NCBI GenBank assembly: GCA_965276635.1
Contig: CBDIBC010000003.1
Coordinates: 434,001-498,000 of the forward strand
Source of the DNA: CBDIBC01 sp965276635
Lineage (GTDB): Bacteria; Actinomycetota; Acidimicrobiia; Acidimicrobiales; Palsa-688
Reading direction: 5' to 3'
DNA length: 64,000 nt
Made by a program: the position numbers and the translations under genes. Positions 35,695 to 44,354 of this stretch are shown piece after piece (the stretch's first letter is position 1; every line of letters starts with the position of its first letter). The notes under the pieces were generated by a model, which saw only the letters and a list, made by a program, of their open reading frames with translations, searched no databases and had not been told where the DNA came from.

Positions 35695-36468
35695 GTGACC
35701 ACCTTCCTGCTCGTCGTCAGCGTGGCCTTCGGCATCGCGGTGGGATCGTTCCTGAACGTGGTCGTCTACCGGGTGCCCGCCGGCCTGTCTGTCTCCCGAC
35801 CCCGGTCGGCCTGTCCGGGCTGCCGCCAGGCGATCCGCCCTCGCGACAACGTGCCGCTGGTCTCCTGGGTGCTCCTGCGCGGCCGGTGCCGGGACTGTGG
35901 CACCGGGATCTCCGTCCGCTACCCAGCCGTCGAGGCGCTCACGGGACTGCTCTTCGCCGGCGCCGCCCTTCGCTTCGGGTGGTCGTGGACGCTGCTTGCC
36001 GTGGTCGTCTTCTTCGCCGGGCTGGTCGCCCTGGCCGCCGTCGATCTGGAGCGCTACGTCCTGCCCAAGCGGATCGTCTACCCGACCGGGCTGGCCGCCA
36101 CCGGGCTGCTCGTGGTGGCCGCCGCCGTCGAGGGCCAGTGGAGCCGCCTCGGCGTGGCCGGCGCCAGCGCGGCGGTAGCCTTCGGGCTCTTCTACGTCCT
36201 CAACTGGGTCAACCCTCGATGGCTGGGGTTCGGCGACGTCCGTCTCGCCGCGGTCATCGGCGCCGTCCTCGGCTGGCTGGGTGCCACCTACGTCGTCCTC
36301 GGACTGCTGCTGGCGAACGTCGCCGGGCTGCTCGTCATCGCCGCCCTCATGGCCACCGGCCGAGCCACCCGCAAGACCCAGATCCCCTACGGCGTCTTCC
36401 TGGCCCTCGGCTCCGTTGCCTCGGTGTTCCTGGGCGAGTCGTTCACCCACCTCCTCCGCCCATCCTGA
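35695..36468 (+). CDS. pilD: Prepilin leader peptidase / N-methyltransferase PilD
   Basis: PilD cleaves and N-methylates type IV prepilins. The 257-residue polytopic protein has the GSFLNVVVYRVP opening, the two CxxC pairs of the methylase domain (CPGCRQAI and CRDCGTGI) and both catalytic aspartates of the peptidase (AAVDLERYVLPKRIVYP and GFGDVRLAAVIG). AAGGAAG is 8 bases before the GTG at 35695; an earlier GTG at 35686 lacks room for it. It serves the pilins encoded 6-11 kb upstream and stands at the end of the aro genes, as in mycobacterial relatives. Confidence 0.94.
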   Translation: MTTFLLVVSVAFGIAVGSFLNVVVYRVPAGLSVSRPRSACPGCRQAIRPRDNVPLVSWVLLRGRCRDCGTGISVRYPAVEALTGLLFAGAALRFGWSWTLLAVVVFFAGLVALAAVDLERYVLPKRIVYPTGLAATGLLVVAAAVEGQWSRLGVAGASAAVAFGLFYVLNWVNPRWLGFGDVRLAAVIGAVLGWLGATYVVLGLLLANVAGLLVIAALMATGRATRKTQIPYGVFLALGSVASVFLGESFTHLLRPS

Positions 36469-36587
36469 CGCCGGCACCGGATCGGCCGAAGCTCTGTCCG
36501 TTACTCGGCGAGGCGGTCGCCACCGGAGCCGGTGTGGCATCAAACGTGGGATCTCTTCGCCGGGGGACCCCAGCGGCGGGCCATCGA

Positions 36588-36986
36588 TCAGACGAGCTCA
36601 ATCGTGCAGGGCAAGGCGGGTGCCCGACTCAAGCGGGCATCTCCCGTGATTAGCGGTACGTCCAAGAGGGTCGCCAGGGCCACGTACAGTGCGTCGTAGA
36701 AGCTCAGGTTGTGCCGCCACGTCCAGGCCAGCTCCTCCAGGGGACCGACGTGAGGGTAGCGGTGGTCGATGAACACGCGTGCGGCCCGCAAGACCTGTAG
36801 GGCCTCGGGCGCGCTCAAACGGTCGTCTCGCTCATGACGACGGAGCACGTTGCCGACTTCTGCATCGATCAGGTGGGGAGCATGCCGGCGGACTTCCACC
36901 AAGCGCCTACGCAGGGCTGACGCACCGTCAGTCTTGCCCGCCAGCGCCAGGATCAGCGCCGAGGCATCGAGCACGCACGCCGTCAC
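36588..36986 (-). CDS. vapC: VapC-type PIN-domain toxin
   Basis: This is a 132-residue PIN-domain ribonuclease with all acidic positions visible: the first Asp in VLDASAL, Glu in DAEVGNVL, Asp in FYDALYVALA and Asp in ITGDARL. The gene overlaps the antitoxin gene by four bases (GTGA on the minus strand). It is convergent with pilD. The cellular RNA target is not predictable. Confidence 0.9.
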   Translation of the reverse strand: MTACVLDASALILALAGKTDGASALRRRLVEVRRHAPHLIDAEVGNVLRRHERDDRLSAPEALQVLRAARVFIDHRYPHVGPLEELAWTWRHNLSFYDALYVALATLLDVPLITGDARLSRAPALPCTIELV

Positions 36987-37219
36987 CGCCGATCAGCGGC
37001 GAGGTCGGCCAGGACGGACTCACGAGTTGCACCGGGAGTGTCGTGGCCGGCCAGGGTGGCTTCCAGCGCCACCAGCAGTTCCTCGGTGGTGGGATGGCCG
37101 GCGAAGTCGACCACCCAGTCACGCATGTAGGACTGAATCGATCGGCCGGCAGTCCGAGCGCGCTTGCGGATCACCTCATAGGCGTCCTCAGGGATCTCTC
37201 GAATCTGGATAGTCGCCAT
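36983..37219 (-). CDS. vapB: VapB-type ribbon-helix-helix antitoxin
   Basis: The 78-residue protein begins MATIQIREIPEDAYEVIRKR, a FitA/Arc-type ribbon-helix-helix DNA-binding domain, with a C-terminal toxin-binding tail. It precedes and overlaps vapC. A -10-like TATGCT lies 6 bases before the ATG on the minus strand, and direct repeats upstream may be its operator. Confidence 0.88.
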   Translation of the reverse strand: MATIQIREIPEDAYEVIRKRARTAGRSIQSYMRDWVVDFAGHPTTEELLVALEATLAGHDTPGATRESVLADLAADRR

Positions 37220-37225
37220 AGCGCA

Positions 37226-37266
37226 AGCATAGCGCTACAGCGCACGCACAGCGCCACAGCGCACGC
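37226..37266 (-). promoter_or_regulatory. vapBC promoter and candidate operator
   Basis: The minus-strand -10 box TATGCT occupies 37231-37226. Immediately upstream, ACAGCGCACGC occurs at 37237-37247 and 37256-37266 with the half-copy ACAGCGCC between them. Closely spaced repeats overlapping the promoter fit autorepression by the VapB-VapC complex. Confidence 0.55.
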
Positions 37267-37304
37267 AGCCGCGTCTCACTGACGTATGGGCTCCTGCGTC
37301 CCGT

Positions 37305-37323
37305 CGGTGTCTTGACGACACCG
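37305..37323 (-). terminator. Hairpin between the 37377 gene and vapBC
   Basis: CGGTGTC (37305-37311) pairs with GACACCG (37317-37323) around a 5-base loop, about 54 bases past the end of the minus-strand gene at 37377. No T-run is seen. Confidence 0.35.
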
Positions 37324-37376
37324 GAGATGTTGCCTTGGGGGCAAGGAGCCCCCCCGGTTGCGCCGTCTCGATGCCG

Positions 37377-37721
37377 TCAGGTGGCGCCAAACAGTGCCGC
37401 GATGGACGCAACGTCGTCCGGGCTCTCGGGCTTGGCTAGGACATGCAACATGGGATTGTCGGCGTCTTCGTCCACCGTCCATGTGACGAACGAGCAGCAT
37501 TCCTGCTCGGCGGCCGCGAGGGCGACCAACTCGTCGACAACGCCCGGGCCGGGCTGGAAGCGAACCTCGAGGAGCCGACCGTGGCGAGAGGCAATCGGAT
37601 CAGCCGTACCGACCAGGGCTCGCCATCGGCCCATCCGCTCGGCGCCGTCGTCGGCTCCGAGGGTGCAGGCGATCGGCAGCGCAACAGGATCGACAGAGCT
37701 CGGTTTGCTCATGGCCCCCAT
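37377..37721 (-). CDS. Conserved hypothetical protein with a Cys-Cys motif
   Basis: The 114-residue product contains CTLGADDGAERMGRWRALV, a VRFQPGPGVVDELVALAAAE block and EQECCSFVTW. This pattern resembles small proteins or C-terminal domains found beside metal-responsive regulators in Actinobacteria, where the vicinal cysteines may bind metal. No DNA-binding domain is present. ATG at 37721 or 37712 could be the start. Function is unknown. Confidence 0.6.
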   Translation of the reverse strand: MGAMSKPSSVDPVALPIACTLGADDGAERMGRWRALVGTADPIASRHGRLLEVRFQPGPGVVDELVALAAAEQECCSFVTWTVDEDADNPMLHVLAKPESPDDVASIAALFGAT

Positions 37722-37828
37722 GACACATCAAGTCGGGCCGTGCATCAAGTTCCTCTTCTCGCCGAGCCTCGACGGGGCCGGTGGCGGCTGGCGTTCACAC
37801 CCGAGGTCACGGTGTGGCCGATCGAAAC

Positions 37829-40372
37829 CTACGGGGTGGGGTGGGGGATCGGGGCGGCGGCCGCGGCGGCCACCGCGATGACCGGCTGGGCCGGCCGGTA
37901 CTCGGCCAGCCACCGCTCGCTGTCGGGCCCGCTCATGGGGCGGGCCAACAGGTACCCCTGCGCGCAGTGCGCGCCCAGGCGGGCCAGCACGTCCCAGGTG
38001 GCGACATCCTCCACGCCCTCCGCTGTCACCAGGTAGCCGAGGCTGGTGGCCATGTCGATCGTGGTGCGCACGATCGTCTGGGCCACCTTGCTGTCGGCCA
38101 GCTGGAGCACGAACGACTTGTCGATCTTGATCTCACTCATCGGCAGGCGCACCAGCCGGGAGAGCGAGGAGTAGCCGGTGCCGAAGTCGTCCATGGCCAT
38201 GCGGACACCGAGCGAGGTGATGGCGGCCAGCGCCCGCTCCGAGCGGTCGGGGTCGGCCATGATCGACGATTCCGTCAGCTCCAGCGTCAGGTGCTGGGCG
38301 TCGACGCCCGTCCGGCGCAGAGTCTCGGCCAGATCGCTGACCAGGCTGGAGTCGATCAGGTTCCGGGCGGAGAGATTCACCGCGATGTCGATGCAGAAGC
38401 CCAGGTCGTGCCAGTGCCGCAGCTGGCGCAGCGAGCCCTGCAGCACCCAGCTCGTCAACGGCCCGATGAGCCCGGCGTGCTCGGCCACGGGCACGAACTC
38501 CTCGGGTGTCACGTTCCCGTACTCGGGGTGCTGCCAACGGAGGAGCGCCTCGAAGCCGACGATGCGACCCGTCAGCATGTCCGCCTTGGGCTGGAAGTGG
38601 ATGGCGAGGGACTCGTCGATCAGGGCCTGGCGCAGCTCGCTGGCCAGGCTGAGCCGCCGGGTGGTGTGCGGGTCGGAGGCCCGCTCGTAGACGACCACAC
38701 CGCCACCGTCGGCCTTCGCCTGGTACATGGCCACGTCCGCGCACTTGAGCAGCGTCGACGTCTCCGTGCCGTGGTCGGGGGCCAGGGCGACGCCGATGCT
38801 GGCCCGGGTGCTGAGCGCCAGGCCATCGCTCGAGACCGGCTCGGCGATCCGTCCCAGGATCCGCTCGGCCAGGTCGACCACGACGTTGACGTCCGAGGCG
38901 GCCGGCACCACGATGGCGAACTCGTCACCGCCGAGACGGGCGGCGAACGCCTCGCCCTTCACCTCGTCGGCCAGCCGGTGGGCCACCTCGGTCAGTATGG
39001 AGTCGCCGGTGAGGTGACCAAGGGTGTCGTTGATCTCCTTGAAGCCGTCCAGGTCGATGATCATGGTGGCCAGCAGCGAATCGGCCGGGCGGGCGGCCAG
39101 GGCCGACGCCGTCCAGCGCAGGAACAGCACCCGGTTGGCCAGCCCGGTCAGGCTGTCGTGCAGGGACTCGTGCTCGCGCGCCACCACCTCGCCTTTCAGC
39201 TGCTCGACCAGCCGGGAGTTGCGAATGGCCACGCCGCTGTGGGCCGCCAGCGTGCGCAGGAGGTCGAGGTCGGCATCGTCGAAGGTGTCTCGATCGCCCG
39301 GGCGGTCGGAGACCACGAGCACCTCGTGCCCACTGCCGCTCGGCAGGGCGACGGCGACGGCGTCGGCCGACGATCGCTCCACCAGCCCGGCGATCACCTG
39401 GTTCGACTTGTTCTGGCGATTGGCCAGCACCGGCCCCGAGGTCAGGGCCAGCGTCTCCAGGGCGCCCAGCTTCGACCGTCGCTCCTCCACCAGCTCGCCG
39501 TCGGCATCCAGGCGATAGCGCACGGTGTTGTTCGGCTCGACCACCACCAGCTCCGCCCTGGTCGCCTTCAGGAGCTCCGCAGCCTGGCTCAGGGTGGCGA
39601 CCATGACGGCCGTCCGCTCCGACATCTCGCTCAGGCCCCGCGTGTAGTCGTAGAGCGTGTCCAGCCGGTTGTGACGAGCCCGGAGGGCCTGATACGCCCG
39701 GTAGGCCAGCACGGCCGATCCGGCGAGGACCGAGACCAGGAGGCTGCCGGCGAGGGGCTCCAGCCAGATCATCGAGACCGCGGTTATGGACAGGACCACG
39801 TGGAGGGGTGTGTTCAACACGACGTGCAGGGCCGAGCCGACGAGGGTGGTGGACGTGACCTCCCCGCTCGTGAGGCCGACGACCACCACGACCGGGCCGG
39901 TCGTCATCAGCTCCCAGACGACCATGGCGATGACGATCGCCAGCCAGCCGCGGAGGTTCGATGGGCTGGCTGATCCGAGGGCTGTCCGGTAGACGAGCTC
40001 GAAGACGGCGCTGGCCAGGGCGGCATTGGATGCGTTGAACGCCACCTTGATGAGGTTCCCGCGGTTGTAGTACACGAACGCCGGTGACGCCACCAGCACC
40101 GCGACCAGGAGCGCCTGCGGGCTGAGGTAGGCCATCCCGGCCACGAGCGCGACGGCGCGAAAGTCGGCGGCGATGGCATGCCGGCGGACGATGAAGTCCA
40201 CGTAGAGAAGCAGGGACGTGGCCAGACCGACGGCGATGACCACCCATGGCAGCCCTCGGCTGGACGGCGCGTGAGGCCAGAGCAGGATGCAGGCCCGCCA
40301 CGCCGCGGCGGCGCCGACCAGCTGGATGGCAGTGACGACCCAGGCCAGTCCCGGACGTTCGCGTTGGGTCAC
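37829..40372 (-). CDS. Membrane GAF-GGDEF-EAL protein (c-di-GMP synthase/phosphodiesterase)
   Basis: The 847-residue product has an N-terminal membrane domain with about six or more helices (residues 10-225), a GAF-like domain (about 240-400), a GGDEF domain with intact LGGDEFA near residue 480, and an EAL domain with FEALLRW near 605. EAL catalytic residues look complete: NLSARNL, TLELTES, MDDFGTGYSSL, IKIDKSF, AEGVE and QGYLLARP. No RxxD inhibitory site precedes GGDEF. It may make or degrade c-di-GMP; the domain-rich membrane sensor could feed the pilus motors nearby (inference). GTG start. Confidence 0.93.
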   Translation of the reverse strand: MTQRERPGLAWVVTAIQLVGAAAAWRACILLWPHAPSSRGLPWVVIAVGLATSLLLYVDFIVRRHAIAADFRAVALVAGMAYLSPQALLVAVLVASPAFVYYNRGNLIKVAFNASNAALASAVFELVYRTALGSASPSNLRGWLAIVIAMVVWELMTTGPVVVVVGLTSGEVTSTTLVGSALHVVLNTPLHVVLSITAVSMIWLEPLAGSLLVSVLAGSAVLAYRAYQALRARHNRLDTLYDYTRGLSEMSERTAVMVATLSQAAELLKATRAELVVVEPNNTVRYRLDADGELVEERRSKLGALETLALTSGPVLANRQNKSNQVIAGLVERSSADAVAVALPSGSGHEVLVVSDRPGDRDTFDDADLDLLRTLAAHSGVAIRNSRLVEQLKGEVVAREHESLHDSLTGLANRVLFLRWTASALAARPADSLLATMIIDLDGFKEINDTLGHLTGDSILTEVAHRLADEVKGEAFAARLGGDEFAIVVPAASDVNVVVDLAERILGRIAEPVSSDGLALSTRASIGVALAPDHGTETSTLLKCADVAMYQAKADGGGVVVYERASDPHTTRRLSLASELRQALIDESLAIHFQPKADMLTGRIVGFEALLRWQHPEYGNVTPEEFVPVAEHAGLIGPLTSWVLQGSLRQLRHWHDLGFCIDIAVNLSARNLIDSSLVSDLAETLRRTGVDAQHLTLELTESSIMADPDRSERALAAITSLGVRMAMDDFGTGYSSLSRLVRLPMSEIKIDKSFVLQLADSKVAQTIVRTTIDMATSLGYLVTAEGVEDVATWDVLARLGAHCAQGYLLARPMSGPDSERWLAEYRPAQPVIAVAAAAAAPIPHPTP

Positions 40373-40706
40373 GACGAGCGCATCTCCGGCAACTGTCCGC
40401 TCACTACCAACCGCGAAGGGTGGTGGACATTTCGGTGGCTACGCCCCTCAACCGCCCACCTCGGCAGATTGCCAACCGGTCGGGCTGCGGCCGTCGGACC
40501 CGAATGGGCTATCCGCGAACCCCTCGGAGAGTAGCCCAGATGGGTCATTTTCTGCGCATTCCCGAATTTGCGACGAAGAAACGAGGCGCGGAAGGCGAAA
40601 AACGGGAAAAATGCTGAGCGTCGTGCTCCCAGCACCTGGAGAGGGCGGCTGCGTTGCTCGCACAACCGCCCCCTCGCTGGTGCATAGCCAGGAAAGGAGA
40701 CACCCC

Positions 40707-40730
40707 ATGCGTCGCAACGGCTGGCGTTAA
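40707..40730 (+). CDS. Seven-residue leader peptide (MRRNGWR)
   Basis: ATG CGT CGC AAC GGC TGG CGT TAA follows GGAAAGGAGA at 6-base spacing, one of the best ribosome sites in the window. The peptide has three Arg and one Trp in seven residues. It sits 90 bases before an intrinsic terminator and 176 bases before an MFS exporter. Short Arg-rich leader peptides control macrolide-resistance genes such as erm and mef in other bacteria, which is the model considered here. Confidence 0.5.
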   Translation: MRRNGWR

Positions 40731-40819
40731 GGCACGAGGTGGGCACCGCTCACCTTTGGCAGAGTGCAGACCGAGCATGTCGAAGTGACGGTCTACGCTC
40801 CATGAAGAAGTCATCGGCA

Positions 40820-40855
40820 CCGCCGGCCTCGTTCTGAACCGAACGAGGCCGGCGG
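40820..40855 (+). terminator. Intrinsic terminator upstream of the MFS gene
   Basis: A perfect 15-bp stem (40820-40834 with 40841-40855) and a 6-base loop are followed by GTCGATTTT. It is the strongest terminator-like hairpin in the window, yet it lies just 50 bases before the MFS start with no gene between it and the leader ORF. Confidence 0.75.
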
Positions 40856-40905
40856 GTCGATTTTGTGGGGGGTGCCCGATCTCGAAATCTCGACCGCCAG
40901 CCCAC

Positions 40906-42096
40906 ATGCGCTCGCGGCAGCTGGGGACCCGGTTCTGGCAGCTGTTCGCCGCCGCCGGGGTGTCGTCGCTCGGCGACGGCCTGGTCCTGGTGGCGTTCCC
41001 CCTGCTCGCCGTCAGCCTGACCTCGAGCACCATCGCGGTGGCTGCCGTGGTGGTCGTGGACCGACTACCCGTACTGCTCTTCGGCCTGGCCGCCGGCGCC
41101 TTCGCCGACCGCATGGACCGCCGGGCGCTGGCCATCACCGTCGACGTCGCCCGCCTCGTCGTCCTGGCCGTCTTTGCCGGGGTGGTGGCGTCGGGCCACG
41201 ACGGCCTGGCCGCCATCTACGTGACGGCCTTCCTGCTCAGCAGCTTCCAGACCGTCTTCGAGGCGGCCACCATCTCGAGCCTCCCGGCCATCGTGGCGGA
41301 CGGCGACCTCGAGCGGGCCAACGGCTGGCTGACCGTCGCCGACATCGCCACCGAGGAGGTCGGCGGTCAGGCGGTCGGGGGCGCGCTGGTCGCCCTGGCC
41401 ACCGCCGCGCCCTTCGTCTTCGACGCGCTCTCCTTCGCCGCCTCCGCCATCCTGTTGCGCCGGGCGCTCCCCAAGGTGGCGCCCGTGCGGCCGACGACGA
41501 CCATCTGGGCTGACATCCGCTTCGGCCTGCGATGGTTCAACCAGCATCGTGTCCTGCGCCGGCTCGTCGTCCTGGTGGCCTCGTTCGCCTTCTGCCAGTC
41601 GGTGATGTTGGCCATCCTCGTGGTCTACGGCACCCGGGACCTCCACCTGTCGAGAGCCGGCTACGGCCTGCTCCTGGCCGTCGGTGCCCTCGGCACCCTC
41701 ATCGGGGCCGTCGCCGCCTCACCCGTCGTCCGGCGCCTGGGCACGGCCCGATCGGTGGCCTTCTCCGGCCTGGCCGCCGGCGCCGCCTACGTGCTGCTGG
41801 CCTCGGAGGCCGACGTCGTCGCCGCCGCCGTCGCCCTGGGTGTCGAGGCGGTCGCCATCGCCATCGGCAACGTGGCCACCCTCTCGCTCCGCCAGCGAGA
41901 GGTCCCCAACCATCTGCTCGGTCGGGTCACGAGCGCCTTCCGGATGTTCATCTACGGCGCCATGCCCCTCGGCGCACTGCTCGGAGGCATCGCCGCCGCG
42001 CTGGTCGGCGTTCGGGCCACCTTTGCCCTGGCCGGCATCATCCAGCTCCTCGTGCTGGCCGCCATCGGCCTGCGCATCACCCGCGCCGAAGACTGA
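40906..42096 (+). CDS. MFS transporter, MefA/EntS-like exporter
   Basis: This is a 396-residue 12-helix MFS protein. The N-terminus FWQLFAAAGVSSLGDGLVLVA and the loop motif FADRMDRR after helix 2 fit the MFS_3-type exporter group that includes macrolide efflux MefA and the enterobactin exporter EntS. ANGW and NVATLSLRQREVPNHLLGRV in the second half are typical of this group. No clear ribosome site precedes the ATG at 40906. A terminator-bearing leader lies directly upstream. The substrate cannot be read from sequence. Confidence 0.85.
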   Translation: MRSRQLGTRFWQLFAAAGVSSLGDGLVLVAFPLLAVSLTSSTIAVAAVVVVDRLPVLLFGLAAGAFADRMDRRALAITVDVARLVVLAVFAGVVASGHDGLAAIYVTAFLLSSFQTVFEAATISSLPAIVADGDLERANGWLTVADIATEEVGGQAVGGALVALATAAPFVFDALSFAASAILLRRALPKVAPVRPTTTIWADIRFGLRWFNQHRVLRRLVVLVASFAFCQSVMLAILVVYGTRDLHLSRAGYGLLLAVGALGTLIGAVAASPVVRRLGTARSVAFSGLAAGAAYVLLASEADVVAAAVALGVEAVAIAIGNVATLSLRQREVPNHLLGRVTSAFRMFIYGAMPLGALLGGIAAALVGVRATFALAGIIQLLVLAAIGLRITRAED

Positions 42097-42104
42097 TGTG
42101 CACC

Positions 42105-42602
42105 TCAGGTGCTGCCCAGCTCCACGAACCACTTGCCGGCGGTGCGTACGCACGGGATGGCGGGATTCTGGGTGCCGGCCGTGCCCGCCTGGACGGCGGC
42201 GAAGGTCTTGGCGAAGTCGGCCGGCGACGCCGGCTGACCACCCGCAGGCTGGCTGCTCGTGAAGCATCGGCGAGCGGTGCCGGTACCGGCGCCGCACAAG
42301 GTGCCGAGCACGGTGACGAGCGCCTGGTTCCCCGACACCGACGTGTGACCGACCTTGAGGTTGGTCACGGTGAGCTTCACCGCCTGGGCGATCGCCTGGT
42401 TGCAGACGGTCTGCTCGGCGGGGGTGACGTAGCGGCATGCTGCCGCGCTGCGCGTGGTGAAGTTGCTGAGGAAGCCGACGGCGGCGGCACCAGGGGAGCC
42501 GTTGCCGGCCGAGACCGCCGAGGACCCGGAGGAGCCGCACGCGACCGCAAGCACGGCGACCGCCCCCAACGTCGAGCGGGCGAGTGAGCGTCGGAGGCGC
42601 AT
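42105..42602 (-). CDS. Putative lipoprotein
   Basis: The 165-residue protein has a signal peptide with two Arg-rich turns and a lipobox (AVLAVACGSS), predicting lipid attachment at Cys about 22. The mature part is Ala/Thr/Gly-rich with five or more further cysteines (ACRYV, VCNQA, LCGAG, RCFTS, PCVRT) that may form disulphides. No family is recognised. It is convergent with the MFS gene (8-base gap) and divergent from pepP. Confidence 0.75.
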   Translation of the reverse strand: MRLRRSLARSTLGAVAVLAVACGSSGSSAVSAGNGSPGAAAVGFLSNFTTRSAAACRYVTPAEQTVCNQAIAQAVKLTVTNLKVGHTSVSGNQALVTVLGTLCGAGTGTARRCFTSSQPAGGQPASPADFAKTFAAVQAGTAGTQNPAIPCVRTAGKWFVELGST

Positions 42603-42655
42603 CCGACCAACATACGAGCAGCGACGCCAGTCCGGCGGCGCTGGTACACAGGGGC

Positions 42656-43777
42656 ATGGCCTTCGCCCCCGCCGCCCCCGAGCATCTCCGGCCCATGGAC
42701 GTCGCCGGGCGGTTGCCCCGCCTCCGCGCCCTCCTCCCCGGCGCCGAGGCCGATGCGCTGGTGGTGACCAGCCTCACCAACATCCGCTATCTCACCGGGT
42801 TCACCGGATCGGCCGGCCTGCTCCTCGTCCTCGCCGACCGGACCGTCCTCGTCAGCGACGGCCGCTACGCCACCCAGGCCAGCGAGCAGGTGGCAGCCGC
42901 CGGCGTGGGGGCGGATGTGGAGATCGCCGGCGCCGCCGACCAGCGGGCGCTCGTCCGTAGCCTGGCCGACGCCGCCGTCCGCCTCGGTCTGGAAGCCGCC
43001 CACGTCACCTGGTTGCGCCAACGGGCCTTCGCCGCCGACTGGTTCCCCACCGCCGAGCTGGTCCCGACCGTCGGTCTGGTCGAGGCCCTGCGCCTGGCCA
43101 AGGACGCCGGCGAGCTGGACCGCCTGGCCCACGCCGCCGCTATCGCCGATGCCGCCCTGGCCGGCGTCCGGGCCGGGCTGGCCGACGGCCCGACCGAGGC
43201 CGAGCTCGGCCGGGAGCTCGACGCCGAGATGCGGCGCCTGGGCGCCTCCGCCCCCTCCTTCGAGACCATCGTGGCGTCCGGTCCGAACGGCGCCAAGCCC
43301 CATCACCGGCCGTCCGATCGGCCCATCGGACCGGGCGAGGCGGTCGTCATCGACTTCGGGGCCCGCTACGACGGCTACTGCTCGGACATGACTCGCACCG
43401 TGTGGGTGGACGGCGTCGCCGACCCCGACGTCCGGCGCGCCGTCGAGGTGGTCCTGGCCAGCCAGTCCGCCGGCGTGGCCGCCGTGCGCGCCGGCGTCGG
43501 CGCCGCCGCCGTGGACGCCGCCTGCCGGGAGGTCATCGCCGCCGCCGGATGGGCCGACCGGTTCGTGCACGGCACCGGCCACGGTGTCGGGCTCGACATC
43601 CACGAGGCGCCGTCGGTGTCCGCCCCGTCGACCGATACACTCGCGGCCGGCCACGTCGTCACCGTCGAGCCCGGCGTGTACCTCCCCGGACGCGGTGGGG
43701 TCAGGATCGAGGACACCGTGGTGGTGACCGACGACGGCTGCCGACCCTTGACCAGCACCCCAAAGGACCTTGTCTGA
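42656..43777 (+). CDS. pepP: Xaa-Pro aminopeptidase / dipeptidase (M24 family)
   Basis: This is a creatinase/M24 metallopeptidase that removes N-terminal residues before proline. The 373-residue product has the N-terminal creatinase domain (TNIRYLTGFTGSAGLLLV) and the metal site: the two Asp in VVIDFGARYDGYCSDMTRTV, His in HGTGHGVGLDIHEAP, Glu in TVEPGVY and Glu in RIEDTVVV. Its place directly before efp is conserved in Actinobacteria (pepQ-efp-nusB). A TACACA box lies 5 bases before the ATG. Confidence 0.92.
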   Translation: MAFAPAAPEHLRPMDVAGRLPRLRALLPGAEADALVVTSLTNIRYLTGFTGSAGLLLVLADRTVLVSDGRYATQASEQVAAAGVGADVEIAGAADQRALVRSLADAAVRLGLEAAHVTWLRQRAFAADWFPTAELVPTVGLVEALRLAKDAGELDRLAHAAAIADAALAGVRAGLADGPTEAELGRELDAEMRRLGASAPSFETIVASGPNGAKPHHRPSDRPIGPGEAVVIDFGARYDGYCSDMTRTVWVDGVADPDVRRAVEVVLASQSAGVAAVRAGVGAAAVDAACREVIAAAGWADRFVHGTGHGVGLDIHEAPSVSAPSTDTLAAGHVVTVEPGVYLPGRGGVRIEDTVVVTDDGCRPLTSTPKDLV

Positions 43778-44340
43778 TGCCCGCTGTGTCCACCAACGAC
43801 CTCAAGAACGGTATGAGCCTCAACCTGTCGGAAGGGCTCTTCTCCGTCGTCGAGTTCCAGCACGTCAAGCCGGGCAAAGGCGGGGCGTTCGTCCGCACCA
43901 AGCTCAAGAACGTCCGCAGCGGCGCGGTCATCGAGCGCACCTACCGGGCCGACGAGAAGCTCGACCAGGCCCTGATCGACAAGCGGGAGATGCAGTACCT
44001 CTACCTCGACGGCGACGCCTTCGTGTTCATGGACAACACCGACTACGAGCAGCTGCACGCTCCCCGCCGCAGCCTGGGCACCGCCGCCAACTACCTCAAG
44101 GAGGGAGACTCCGCCGTCCTGCAGATGTACGACGGCGAGATCGTCGGTGTCGACCTGCCCGCCTCGGTCGAGCTGACCGTGACCGTGACCGAGCCCGGCG
44201 TGCAGGGTGACCGGGTGTCCGGTGCCCGCAAGCCCGCCACCTTGGAGACCGGCCTGCTCGTCCAGGTTCCCCTGTTCGTCAACACCGGCGACCGGGTCAA
44301 GGTCGACACCCGCTCCGGCGGGTACCTGACGCGGGCCTGA
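43777..44340 (+). CDS. efp: Translation elongation factor P
   Basis: EF-P relieves ribosome stalling at polyproline. The 187-residue product has three beta-barrel domains and the modification loop HVKPGKGGAFVRTK with Lys34 at the tip, the position lysylated or otherwise modified in relatives. The C-terminal signature GDRVKVDTRSGGYLTR is intact. TGATG overlap with pepP; AAAGGA precedes the start. Confidence 0.97.
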   Translation: MPAVSTNDLKNGMSLNLSEGLFSVVEFQHVKPGKGGAFVRTKLKNVRSGAVIERTYRADEKLDQALIDKREMQYLYLDGDAFVFMDNTDYEQLHAPRRSLGTAANYLKEGDSAVLQMYDGEIVGVDLPASVELTVTVTEPGVQGDRVSGARKPATLETGLLVQVPLFVNTGDRVKVDTRSGGYLTRA

Positions 44341-44354
44341 CCCGGCCCCCGATC

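Larger units (their letters stand above)
40632..40864 (+). promoter_or_regulatory. Candidate attenuator leader of the MFS transporter gene
   Basis: In order: a hairpin with arms GCACC/GGTGC and GGCGG/CCGCC (40632-40683); GGAAAGGAGA (40691-40700) 6 bases before a 7-codon ORF; AGGTG/CACCT (40737-40755); AGACCG/CGGTCT (40768-40794); and the terminator (40820-40855). The bases just after the ORF stop, ACGAGGTGGGC (40734-40744), can pair with GCCGGCCTCGT (40822-40832), the first terminator arm, with one mismatch and one G-T. This is the layout of ribosome-controlled attenuation. The effector is unknown. Confidence 0.5.
40373..40905. other. 533-bp divergent regulatory region
   Basis: The region between the GGDEF-EAL gene (minus) and the MFS gene (plus) has no long gene. 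It contains a hairpin GGGCTATCCG...CGGAGAGTAGCCC (40508-40539 approximately), a 52-base hairpin at 40632-40683, a ribosome site with a seven-codon ORF, two smaller hairpins and a strong terminator at 40820-40855. The right half is described as a probable attenuator leader. Confidence 0.7.

Noticed and set aside
40545..40865. tmRNA, RNase P RNA or SRP RNA gene
   Set aside because: None of the conserved cores of these RNAs is present. The elements fit an attenuator leader better.
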